Position numbers and translations under genes: made by a program
The notes under the pieces: generated by a model
Seen by the model: only the letters and a program-made list of their open reading frames with translations
Told to the model about the DNA's origin: nothing
The model's database searches: none
In this document: positions 26,101 to 37,443 of the stretch, piece by piece
Numbering within the stretch: the stretch's first letter is position 1
Layout: each line of letters opens with the position of its first letter
NCBI GenBank assembly: GCA_030063045.1
Contig: JAQSEB010000005.1
Span: 48,501 to 112,500 of the forward strand
Direction of reading: 5' to 3'
DNA length: 64,000 bases
From: Pratylenchus scribneri
Lineage: Eukaryota; Nematoda; Chromadorea; Rhabditida; Pratylenchidae

Positions 26101-29100
26101 GTTGGTGTATTTGAAGCAGCAGATTTTTTCAAGGACCAAGGAGACAATCCGGGCTTAATTCGAGCAGTTGGCGTTTTTCCATCGACAGTCTAAATTTAAA
26201 ATATTATTCCAAAACTTCACATTTTTTGCTCTTACCTTGAAAATGTCGGTGATTCGAGGTTGCAATGTCATTTCAATTCGTTCTTTCCGTTTATTTTCCA
26301 ACCATTGAGGATGTAGAACACGTGGCACTGGATTGGGCAAACCTTGGAATGAGGCCGGAATTGTAACGATTTTTTGAATACAACTGTTCAAGCGCTCAAT
26401 ATAATAATGCCAATCGATCAACTTAAAAATCAATAATCTTGATCAATTTACTCATTTTTCCATCCATTTAATCATCTTATATTACAAAGAATATATATAT
26501 TTTTTAAATAATATTTTTAAAAATTTAAACAAAGTTACAATACAATCCATTCTATTATTATTATATTCTATGTATTTATTAATACATTATGTTCTCATCT
26601 CACCTCTCTCAAACAAGTTTCGCTGGAAAAATCCAATCCAGCTCCATTGGTCCATTTCCTCAAATAATGGACACGAATTCGCGGCTCTGCCTCAAAAATT
26701 GCTTGAGGGATCGTTCTTTCTGTGACCGGCTCATCGAATGGAAATCGGGAAACAATAAATTTGCAAGCCAATCCTTTATTTTTGACCATTCCCTCGCCAA
26801 GAAACTGTATAAAAAGATGGGAGGAATAAAATCGGATTATGAATTACTTGCTGATGCTGATTTCTTTTATGTTTTGAATGCTTTATCTTAAACCGTAAAA
26901 ACTTATCACAAATTTATTTTATCTTTTTGGAAATTCCACTCTTCCAAATTTTTCCTACCAGTAAAACTTAAAATTCTAGGCAAATTTTTTTTCGCTTAAA
27001 ATACCTCTGCCAGCCTCTTCGCAGTTGTTATGGATGTTGATTTTTGGTCCCCGTAATCATCCAATTGTCGACTCATGTTCTTACTTTCGCCAATCAGCTC
27101 GAATAATTCTCGCGCGGTCAATGTCTGTCCTTTGTCATATAAAATGCTCAGCCAATAATTTGCCTCTTTGCCAACATTCTCATAAATTTCTTGTAATGTG
27201 GTGCCCTTCAGGAATGCTTTGAAAACTTCGGTTTGGAAATATCTGCAAAAAATATACAAATAAATCTGTCAATCTATTTTACAAACTTGATAATGGCCAA
27301 CTCGCCTCTTCTTTTCACTTCAAATCCCTTCAATTCTGCCAATGTTTTGTCGAAATTGAAAACAGCATAACTTTAGAAATTTATAAGTGACAATTAATAT
27401 AAATAGTGAGATTAAATTTATCAACAAAATTGAATTAATCCTAAACCTAACAGTTCCAAAAAAGGGTTTTTACAGGAAAATTTATCGGTAAATTCAATTA
27501 TTTTAATAACCAATTTAATTATCAACCAGTAACTTACCGTTTTTTCAGCTTCTTTCCTTCTTCTTTGGATGCGGGCAAAATCATAGCATAATAAGGTCCG
27601 TCAACCTTTGCGAAAAAATATTTAAAAATTCATGGAAATATTAGAAACTTCGAAAAAGATTGAATTTTCACTGCTAATTCGGCATTCCCCAGTGGCCAAA
27701 TCTACATTGTGATATTGTTCATTGGTGAATCTGTCCTTGACAAGGGCATTTAGCATCGCACCGGGATAGGAAATTTTGATCTAGAAAGAAAATAAATTTT
27801 TGATATATTTGGACTTGAGTTAAAAAAAGATTGAAAATATTTTGGATTTAATTTTGAAGATGGGTCTTTTACATAATGAAATTAAATAATATAATAAATT
27901 TTTCCTCACCGCTTTTCCTGCATTCGAATGAAAAATGTATGTATCAGGAAATGAGGCTGGAAGTAGACACCAAATTCCGTCCGTGTCTAATTCCAATGGA
28001 CGGCCAATTCGCTCAATTAGCTGCCGAGCCTCGGTGATTATATTTGCACCAGTGTGGCAAACAATGCCAGCCTTAATCAAAAAATATTAATAAAATGGAA
28101 ATGGAGTCAATTAATTTGGCTAGTGGCTACACTACATTTGAAGAATTTTTGCCAATAAAAAGTTATTTTGTTAAAAATTGGTATTTAAAGTGGTAAAATT
28201 TTTCCTAAAACCTAAATCCTATTGCCCAAAATCAAGTTAATTATTTTTTATTACAAATTTAATAATTAAATGCGGATAAAAAAACAAACCATTTCCATGG
28301 AAAACCACCGGCTTCCTTTTCGCATGACATATCCATAAAATGAGTTCTAAAATGTAGAATAAAAAGAACGATAAAGAAATAATTCAACAGAATATATAAT
28401 GTAATTTTTGCTGATAAAATAAAATATATTTATTTACTAATTTTATCAACTAATATTTGTCCAAAAATTATTTATGATTTCATCAAATTTATGTGTATAA
28501 TTCTCAACATACCAAGATGCATTTGTGCGCTAATTGGAGCGAATCATAGAGAACAACTCTGGATTGGGCCATCTTTTTGCCTGCCAAATCATCCGCTGGT
28601 ACAGCATCCAATGCCGCTTTTGCTTTCTGAAATTAAAATTATTGTAAAAATGATGTATAATTAAAATATCTTATAAAATCATGATATTTTAAATTCTAAG
28701 CTGCTTAAGCCTCAGTCTAAACTTATAACTAATTACAGTGCGGAATTCGGAATGGAATTTACTTAGGGTTTTTTTGCAATTTCTTTGAAATCTAATGTGT
28801 GAATTTATATGATCTCTAAAAAATATCCATAACCAACTTTGTACATTTCCTTGTATTCATATCGTCTGTCCCGAAATGCTCGGACCGTATCCACATAAAA
28901 TGAATGTTCCCGTTGGCAAATTGTTGTCGACCTCTGTTCTTCTCGAGTATCGTGCAATCTTTTGTACGCCGTTTTACAATATTCATGAATTCGTTTCTTC
29001 GCAATTTTTGCCCTTTCATCCATGGGTTGTGAGCTGAATGGCTTTGGTGGTTTTCCGAATTTTTCCTGCTCCAATTGCTGCATTAATCTGTCGAATTCGC

Positions 29101-32100
29101 CCTTCTTTGCAGGAACTAAAATTTTAAATTGTTAATCAATTTATTTTTGAATAATCCGAAAATTCGTTCACAGATTAGATTTTGAATTTATAAACTAATT
29201 TAAATTTTTACATTTTGGAAAAAACTTTCTTGCTCTTTTATAAAAAAAACATAAGAGAACAAACTCACTTATTTCTCCGCGCCAGACCCAATTCATTTCG
29301 CGTTTGCATTTTGCATCCGGTGCGTTGTGTATGCAGGCCATGCAATCCTCTTCGGCCACCACGGCTGGGGGCTAAATTGAATGGGTTTTGTGATAAAATT
29401 TTAAAAAATTATTAAATTGAACTCAATTTTCTAGTCAAAAATTTTCACTTTTTGGGACCATTTAACTTGGCCTTATCTATTGGGACTTTAGGATGTTTGA
29501 CTTTTCCATAAGAAAATTTGGGACAAAATTAACTTTTAAAAATAAATGAATGTATGAAGTAGATACCTGAAGCCTATTTGTGAGAATAATGTTTGGATAC
29601 ATTGCGCCAACATCCAAATGGTATAATTTAGGCAATTCCGTTCGAATGGGACGGTCAATGAGTTCATCAAATGCGTCCTCAATTTGGCCACAGATTTCTT
29701 CAAAATCGACTACATCTTCCACTGCACATTTTGCATCATTCAAAAGGGAATGTTCAATTGTTGGCCGCACATCCGCTTTCAACTCCTCCAAAGTGCCGAC
29801 ATCCAATTTGAAACGGCAGGCAATGTCTGCTCGAAATACACCTTCAAAAATAATTTTTATTTAATGGCAAATAAAATGTAATTAAACTTAAAAGAATTGT
29901 ATTCTTAATTCCGCCTCCTTAGTAAAGAACAAACCCGATTCAACGGCTTCGACATGTCCCCCCACATAGGTTTCGCTGTCAATCAAATGACCATCTTGGG
30001 TGAAACGATGTTCCTTGGCAATTTGTTTATTCGGAAATATTATGTTGTTCTGATAGGCTTGGACCATCAACAATGCCTCGCAGAGCGTTCCTGAACCTTT
30101 GCGCAAGACCTGTGAGAAAAAATATGCATAAAATTATTCTTCTTCTTCTTTAAAAGAGTAAAAGAATTTTGTGCATTTTGGCAAATATTTTTCAAGCTAA
30201 TTAAATCTGATTCCATTTAAATTTAATTAATCATTTTAATATATTTTTATTAAAATGGTTACGAAAATTATGGCCAAATCGTTTTCGTTCATTATTCATT
30301 TTGTTAGTCCGTTTTTTTGTAATCCGGAATTTTTCTCAAATCAATTCATTCCAATTATAATTAATTATTTAATATTAACTATTTTTTTAAAACTTATATG
30401 TAAAAATTTGAATAAAAACTATCACCATAACATAGATAGACATTGACCATAATGTTATCCTTCCCTATTTATTATTTATTGTAATTTTAATTTAATTATG
30501 ATTTTTTCATAAGAATAACATACATCATCCGGTGAAAGTGGAATAATTGTGCAAAGAGCGAATATAAATGGATGAACATATTTTGTGTAAAGATAATAGG
30601 TGGCCACCGCATCCGAAACAGAATAGCTAGCCAATAATTTTGGCTGTTGTCTGGCCATTGTGACCATCTCCTCTGGGTCCAATTCCACCGGATCGTAGCG
30701 AAGTTTCTCTCTGGTGGCGGCTTTCAATGATTGTGAACCCATTGGTAAATAACTGTCTCGTTGGACCCATCTTTAATAAAAAGAAAATTAAATTTTAAAT
30801 GACATACTATATTATTGAAATTGTCAAACAAATTAATGAAAAAATTGAAATATAAATTTAAAAATAAATCTGAACCAACTTGAATGCGTCCATATGAATG
30901 CAATTGTTGTGTTTGTATTCCGATTGGGCATCTTTGTAAAAGCCCAAATAATTAGCCAATGAAATGCCGTGAAATTGTGCCCGGGCATCGACAAAAGGCC
31001 AGTCGAAAAAATCACCATTATATGTGACCATGATTGCCGGTTTAACCCTCAATAAATGGTCAAAGAATCGAAGTAGGGTTGCGCGTTCATCGGACTCATT
31101 GAATATGTGAAATTCGCCTTGGAATTCGGGCCTTGGTGTATACTCAAAATCGTCAATATCAGCCGCCACAATTTGCCGGTTAACAATAAGAAAGCCATGG
31201 CCATCAATCATATAAGAAATCATCTGTGTAAATAATTGAGAATAAAATAATGGAAAAAAAAATGAAAATTAACCATAATTTGATCCTCTGTTGGTTCTGG
31301 GAATTTCAATGGGGCTTTTGTCGTTTCAATGTCAAATGCACAAATCTATTTAAAAATACTCAAAATTATTTCATAAATTAAATTGAATTATTATTTTACG
31401 ATTGGATCGGGCGGTTCAACCATATTTGTGTTTGACCGAATTGATGGTGATTGTGTGCTTGGATCTCGGCCAATAACAACATACCAATGACCCACAAAAA
31501 GTTGTTTATCTATGCAAACGCGCATATCAAATGGCAAATCATACTCTCTGTTGAAAAATTAACAAAATGTAACAGAATTTAGGAAATGGTCACTTTAATC
31601 ATCTCACCAACAATTTTAATATTCATTTAGAATAATTACACTAAACTATATTTCAAAATTTCATTTTTATTACAAGTGATCATTTATATATGATTGGATA
31701 GTCAAATCTATTGTCCATAAATATAATTAAGACTATTCTAATTCGTTCATTAAGGGCTGAATTATGATTTTACCAGGATTTTCATATTTTTCTCAAACCT
31801 GATGTCAATTATTTGTTCCAATGGTCCATCTTCATTCATTTGCTTTTGATTCCATTTTCCAGCACTCATATACTCCGAAAGCAATGTTGTATATTCTGTT
31901 GATTTTTCCAAAGCTTTACGGTTCTTCCGAATTTGTGGCATAATCTCCTTTTTGAATTGACTCATCTCGACGGTGCTTGGAAATGACACTCGCAAAAATT
32001 TGCTTTTCAATCCGGAAAGATGATTTTTCTTTAATATTTTTGTTTAATTTTGTATAATAAATTATTTTCCGACTAACCAAATCCAAATTTTCCTTTTCCA

Positions 32101-32554
32101 TATGTTCAACAACCACAAAATGGTATTTGCGTGAAAGGTATGCAGCAATGGCGTATTCATTTCCGGCAATAGCTTCCAAATAAAGGTAAGGACGAAATGC
32201 ATATGAAATCTTTTGAATAATATGTTTGATTTTCATAAAATTTTAAAAATTAAACTTTGAATCGATTGCCGCATTCCTCCAAGAAGTAAAGATCCAATGC
32301 CGCCAAAATTGTTTTTGTTGTTTCATCGAGTATTTCTGCTTGTTGCACATTAACTAGCCATGCATTTTTGCGCGAATATTCCGTATAAAGTTGATATCCA
32401 AATTTTGAATCAATCACATTCTTTTGGCGTATCACCTCCAATCTTTGATCATAATTTGCACCACTCGGGCTAAAAAAATAAAATAATTAACTCAATTAAA
32501 TTCTCTTTATTTGATTTACTTTTCTTTTTGGTTCAGCTCATCTTCGTTTGGCAT
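20127..32554 (-). CDS. pole-1: DNA polymerase epsilon catalytic subunit
   Basis: Leading-strand replicative B-family polymerase with 3'-5' exonuclease, acting in the nucleus. The start [12 protein letters not shown] is at 32554 and the stop at 20127-20129, with some 30 exons. The N-terminal exon (32250-32470) carries [17 protein letters not shown], as in the family. Exonuclease motifs are intact: FDIETTK (about 31320-31345), [11 protein letters not shown] (about 30990-31025) and YSVSDA (about 30605-30630). Polymerase motif A is [10 protein letters not shown] (about 29590-29625). Motif B is [13 protein letters not shown], split by an intron near 28350-28510. Motif C is [11 protein letters not shown] (about 27965-28000). 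The inactive second polymerase-exonuclease half fills 21000-25600. Two C-terminal zinc modules follow: CPNC...CPHC with CQNC (20650-20910), then CEC (20150-20310). Upstream genes lie on the same strand. Confidence 0.95.
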
Positions 32555-33042
32555 ATTTTTTGCAGTCAGTTGTATAAAATAAAATTGAAAAATCTATATT
32601 CCAGGTTTTTTGACTGCTTTATTCGATTTCAAATATATTTGTTGGCGCCTAAAAATCCCACTTTAGGTTTAGGATAAAGTTCCACTAAAAAGACAAGTGC
32701 ATTTTATTAGCTTATGATTTTTATATTTTTGATTGTTCCCTTCTAACCCTGCACAATGAAAAATGCTCAAATTAATCAGCAATAACAATTCAATGTCATT
32801 TTAAAATGAATAAAAATAAAAAATATAATGAATTTAAATCTTTCTTTTGTGGTTTATAAAAAATGTTTTTATGAGTCCGATTTATCCAAAAGAGTTACAA
32901 GTATGTATTGAAAATATGTTTAAAAGTGAGATTTAGAGAATGAGTGAGTTTTAGATTGCTTTCGTAAATCAAAAAATTAATATGATGATTGATTGAGAAC
33001 ATAAAAAAGTTGAAATTGATCAGAAAATAAAGCCGAAATGTT
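32555..33042. other. Spacer between polymerase epsilon and upstream gene
   Basis: About 490 bp of AT-rich DNA between two same-strand genes. No coding exon is seen. It holds the 3' UTR of the upstream gene and the 5' region of polymerase epsilon. I found no obvious trans-splice acceptor directly before the polymerase start. Confidence 0.5.
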
Positions 33043-35089
33043 TTAGTATTGCTGTGGATGTGGATATTCATCATTTTCCCATGTTGAAGATGTACTCGGT
33101 TCAGCCTCATTGATCGGACGTTCCTGCTGCTGATTTCGCAATGCCTCCCGCTGCTGCAGATATTCTTCGGCTTCCTCAATTGGAATCAAAAGGTGATCCT
33201 CCTCCTCGTCGCTGTCCAAAGGTGCCGGCTGCCAATTGGCCCAATAATTCCGGCGATTTCTAAATTTTGAGTAAAACAATTTTTAAACAATTTATACGGC
33301 ATTTTTGATTGAATAACAAAAATTATTATTTAAAATTGAAAATATTTTATTATATTTTTGGTTTGGTTTAACCAATTCTAACTTAGTTTTGAACAATTCG
33401 CTTTTTTTCTGCCAAATTAAAAATATTTTTCCAACTAATTTGTCATTTATTAATAGTAAATTTAAACCCACCGACTCTTCCTCGAAGGTTCCTTCTTCTT
33501 ATTGCGCCGTCCATGCCCATTCATGCGTTTCATTTTTGCGTTGAGTTCTTCCATATTCTTCTGTTCCATTTTCATCAGCTCCAAATAAGATGGGTCCATT
33601 TTCACCGGATTCAAATTTGTATATTCCGGCTCATCGTCGCTGTATTGACCAAAACTAAAATTTACGGACATTGTCAAATTTGCTTTTAGGGTTTTTTGCC
33701 TCTCACCGATTGTTGTTGGCACGTTCCTCGAGGTCGAAATTGCGCAATTCCTGGGTCGGGTCATAATCATCAATGCGAGCAGCGTCGATCAATTGGTCTA
33801 AATTTGAGACCCAAATCTAATGTTTTTTTCAAATTTAAGAAAATGTTTTTGTCATTAAAAATGAAGAATCTCCCGTATATTAATTATTTGAAAATTCATA
33901 TTTTCTAATATTTTGACAAATTTTTATAATCTAATTGAAAACTTTTTTTTAATAATAAGACCTTAATTTTAATTTTTCTAAATAAAAATATTTTACTTGA
34001 CTTGAGAATGTCGATGATTTCCTTAAATGTCTTCCAAAATGTGTCGAATGGTGGAACTTTGCTGACATGGCTTTTTGTGTATTCCATCACGGCCGTTGGG
34101 AACATAATTTCTGGGCGACATTTCCAAGTCAAAACCTGTAAAAATGATCATTGATATTGAGAAATTTGGTGAATCAGAATTAAATTTTTATTGTCTTAAA
34201 AATTAATTTTTTCCATACTTTGTCTAATGGAATTAAAAATAATTATCTAATCATTTTTCCTATTGTAATATTTATATTAATTTATGATCCCGCTTTTACC
34301 TTTTGAATCAAACTTTCCAGCTCCAATTGAATTGATTCTTCCCAATCTTCAGGCAATTTGTCACGGATGATGCGCACAAAATTCAGTGCATTCTTTGGAT
34401 TGAATGGACCGAGCATGGCACATTGGAGCAGAAGACGAGGCACCGGATTGGCAAGAATGAAGTTGGACTGGGAAAGTGCATAGTCGAGTGCCGGGTAACT
34501 GTGCAAAGGGATTAGAGGGATTTAATTATTTGAAATTAAAAAATTAAATGAAAATTATGTTTTAATGTTCAAAAATATTGAAGAATGAGGAAAGGAATTG
34601 AATATTTATATTCTCGAAATGTAAATTAACCTGATTTTGCCCGCAAAAGCAGATTGAGCAATGGCCACCAGCATTTGTTCTTCCAATCGACGATTTGTGC
34701 AGAACATTCGGAAAAGATCCTCCCAAAAATGGAAGCCAAAGCCTGGAGCGGGAAATTCGAGTTCGGCCATGGAACAGATCGATTGACGCATTTTGGCCAT
34801 TCCATCGTCAATTTCTTGCATTTTGCCCACAATGCTTGAAATTTCGTCATTCAACTGAAAATTATGTTAAATTAAAAGAATAATTTGGATTTTAATAAAA
34901 TTGTTTAAATTAAAAATATTGCCTAACCTGGTATTTCACATTGTCCAATCCATTGTCAAATCGATTCAGCATTTCCCGATTCATCAATCGATTTTGCTCC
35001 ATATTGGCCTTCAACACTGCAATTCCTGACTGAAAAATAATCATTAAATCAAATAAAATTATTATTTTTCTTACCACCAAATTATACAT
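33043..35089 (-). CDS. Unknown coiled-coil protein with charged C-terminus
   Basis: Exons at about 34993-35089, 34926 and up, 34632-34855, 34301-34500, 33998-34137, 33708-33808, 33475-33656 and 33043-33259 join in frame. The likely start is MYNLVSGIAVLKANMEQ, a short coiled coil. A helical middle follows (WEDLFRMFCTNRRLEEQML; NPVPRLLLQCAMLGPFNPKN; LPEDWEESIQLELESL). The tail is acidic and Lys/Arg-rich, with YSDDEPEYTNLNPVKMDP and a RRNKKKEPSRKSR basic patch. A TTTTAG acceptor on the minus strand (35128-35129) sits 38 bases upstream of the start. It could be a spliced-leader site about 200 bases after the preceding gene's stop, the arrangement of a nematode operon. I recognise no family. The basic patch suggests a nuclear protein. 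Confidence 0.65.
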
Positions 35090-35325
35090 CCAGTTTTCTC
35101 CTCCAATCAATGAATTAGCTGTTTTACCTAAAATGCATTATTAGAATAACATTCATTTGTGAATAAAAAAATATATATATTAGGCATTTAAAGCCAAAAA
35201 ATTGAAATAAATTCATAAAATATAAAAAGATTCATTTATTCGAAACGAAAAGTCAAATATAATAAATTCCGTATTGTCAAAAATGGCCGTTTAATAGCAA
35301 TTTCTTTATCCATTAAAGTCCATCA

Positions 35326-36443
35326 TTATTCCAAACTGGGTGGGCACAACACATCACCATAGAACAATTTCTTCAATTCCACCCCGTCCTCATCTCCATC
35401 TGCTGGAATGTTCAAATAGGCCATAATCTGCTTTTCGTCGTCCATTTCGCGGAACTGAAAATTAAAATGAATTTTACAAAATTTTTTTAACTCTTATTGT
35501 AATTATTTTGGGTTCAAATACTTTGTTTCGACCAATATAATAGCGGGTAGAGACAAATCCGAAAAATAATTTCCCAAGCGGGTTCGAACAGGTGACCTAA
35601 ATTTTAAGGTCCCCTCTTCTTTAGGTCGAAAATTCTCAAATTTTTATAATCCCAAACCTTGATGGCAATAAAGAGTGTGTAGAGCTCAATGAATGGTGTT
35701 GCCGTCAAGAAATTGGCCACATTGCCAGCACCGATCAGCAAATCCTTCTCATGGGCAGAGAACCAGCCATGAGCCCAGTCAGGCAATTTGGACCACTGGA
35801 AAATGTGTTCAAATTAGAATTTTGAATTCGATTAAAGAGCAAACCTTGGCATCCGACCGCTTCTCAATTTGCGAAATGTGCACTTCACTCAATGCCGACT
35901 CAATGTTTGATGGTGGTGCAACCGAAGCAGCGGTTGAATCGTCCTTTGATCGACCGACACCCGATTTGTTGACAGTGCCAAGTTTTTGCTGGTTGTTGGA
36001 AGTTGAGCCGGCGGACACATTCAAGGAACGCACATCGATGGATGAATGCACTTTTTTGGTTGCCCTGGAGCCAGAACCATAAGTGTGACGATAATAACTA
36101 TAAATATGATTAATTTCATTATTTTAAATAAATGAATTTACAGTTGGAAGAACTCGTAAACTTTTTCGAGGTGTGCTCGCTGAACGGGTTGACCTTGAAT
36201 AGGCGGCAATGGGATAATGTAGTCAATTCCAGCTCTGTAAAATACTCCAACAATTAATATGCAAAATACTTTTTCCACTGACCTATCATTGCTTTTGTTT
36301 CCTTTATTATCGACCATCATGCTTTTCTTGTATTCGCGGAGAAAATTGGACCAGATGAACATTTCTTCGGGGATTTCCACAAATTCTTTGTTTGGTTGTA
36401 GCAAAAATGCGGCCACATGTGTTTGCTGCACTTGCGATGACAT
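35326..36443 (-). CDS. Divergent SKP1-like (Skr) protein with serine-rich insert
   Basis: The order of segments matches SKP1, the adaptor linking F-box proteins to cullin in SCF ubiquitin ligases. Near the start, AAFLLQPNKEFVEIPEEM fits the first POZ strand and helix. IIPLPPIQGQPVQRAHLEKV fits the PLPNVNAxILKKV region. LPDWAHGWFSAHEKDL then FLTATPFIELYTLFIAIK fits the WDxxF...ANYLDIKGLLD segment. REMDDEKQIMAYLNI fits the GKTPEEIRxxFNI helix that contacts F-boxes. Between the second and third segments lies an insert of roughly 75 residues rich in Ser, Asn and Ala that usual SKP1 proteins lack. The hallmark CxxWCEEK-like end is replaced by LKKLFYGDVLCPPSLE. Four or five exons, start at 36443, stop at 35326-35328. 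Nematodes have expanded skr families. Assignment is by eye and the protein is very divergent. Confidence 0.55.
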
Positions 36444-37443
36444 TTATTTAGGCTACGAAATTATAATGAATGTTCAAATAACTAAAAAATAAAATTAGGT
36501 ATGATGGATGGTTTGATGATTCATCTTCATTCATCATCAGAGTAAGAATTCGATTACCAATCGATCCCACAAACATCAAGATTTAATTATTTTAAATATT
36601 TAATTTTGATGAATGATATTAATATGATTGAGAATCGTAGATGATTGGTTCAATCAAGCAAATAAAAACAGCTCCATTCATTGTTCAGTTCGTTCATTCT
36701 TCAACTTCAACGAAAACACGAATCAATAATTGAATTTAATTGCAAAAATAAAAAAAGAATTAATTTGGATAAGATGTCACTACACCAACTTGCGCGTTTC
36801 TTGAAAATATGAATTTTAAATACCATATCTCAGACTTCAATTAATTCTCCAAAACGGAATTAAACAAGAGTACTTTTTGACCTTCAAAGATGATGGAATA
36901 AAGAAGAAACAAGAAACCCTGTTTAATATCCATTTCCATAAATTCATATTCCCCAAAACATGACCAATTCTATTGGTACAAAATATTATTTGTTCATTTA
37001 TAAACCATTGAAGGGAAAAATGAATATTTTATGGACTTTGTTTGTAGGGAATAATAGAATCGATCTTTTAACGCCAGTTAGTATTGCTATTGAAGTGTAT
37101 CAGCAGCCGAGATCGACTCACCTTGCTCACCGCCCGCCAACAACAATGTTGGGCATCGACAACAAAAGTATAATAATAAAAATCTCCGCCACAAATATGC
37201 GGCTGGCTATTCAACCATCGCGCACAACCAAAAATGATGGAAAATTCTGGGGCGAGGATGATCGAAGCCGGCGGCAATAGAGCACGAGAATCACCCGCAA
37301 TAAATCCCCCAATGGGCATTCAAAAGTGAAAATCCATCTATGAAAATCCATCGATATTTATTCATCCAATTGGTCAAAGTCAAATCGTGACAAATCCAAT
37401 ACAAAAATAATTTTATTTATTGATTTAAAAATCAGAATTAAAA
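36444..37443. promoter_or_regulatory. Divergent intergenic region
   Basis: Shared upstream region of the SKP1-like gene (-) and the first secreted-protein gene (+). Most is AT-rich. The stretch 37080-37320 is clearly richer in GC, has long open frames on both strands, and on the minus strand ends in a strong donor (AAG|GTGAGT near 37102). It may hold an unrecognised exon. Confidence 0.4.

Noticed and set aside
26002..26193. 63-codon plus-strand frame with hydrophobic start
   Set aside because: The minus strand reads a polymerase epsilon exon ([20 protein letters not shown]) with flanking splice sites.
35560..35640. tRNA-like B box (GGTTCGAA) with flanking hairpin words
   Set aside because: No acceptor stem, anticodon arm or A box could be assembled around it; it lies in an intron of the SKP1-like gene.
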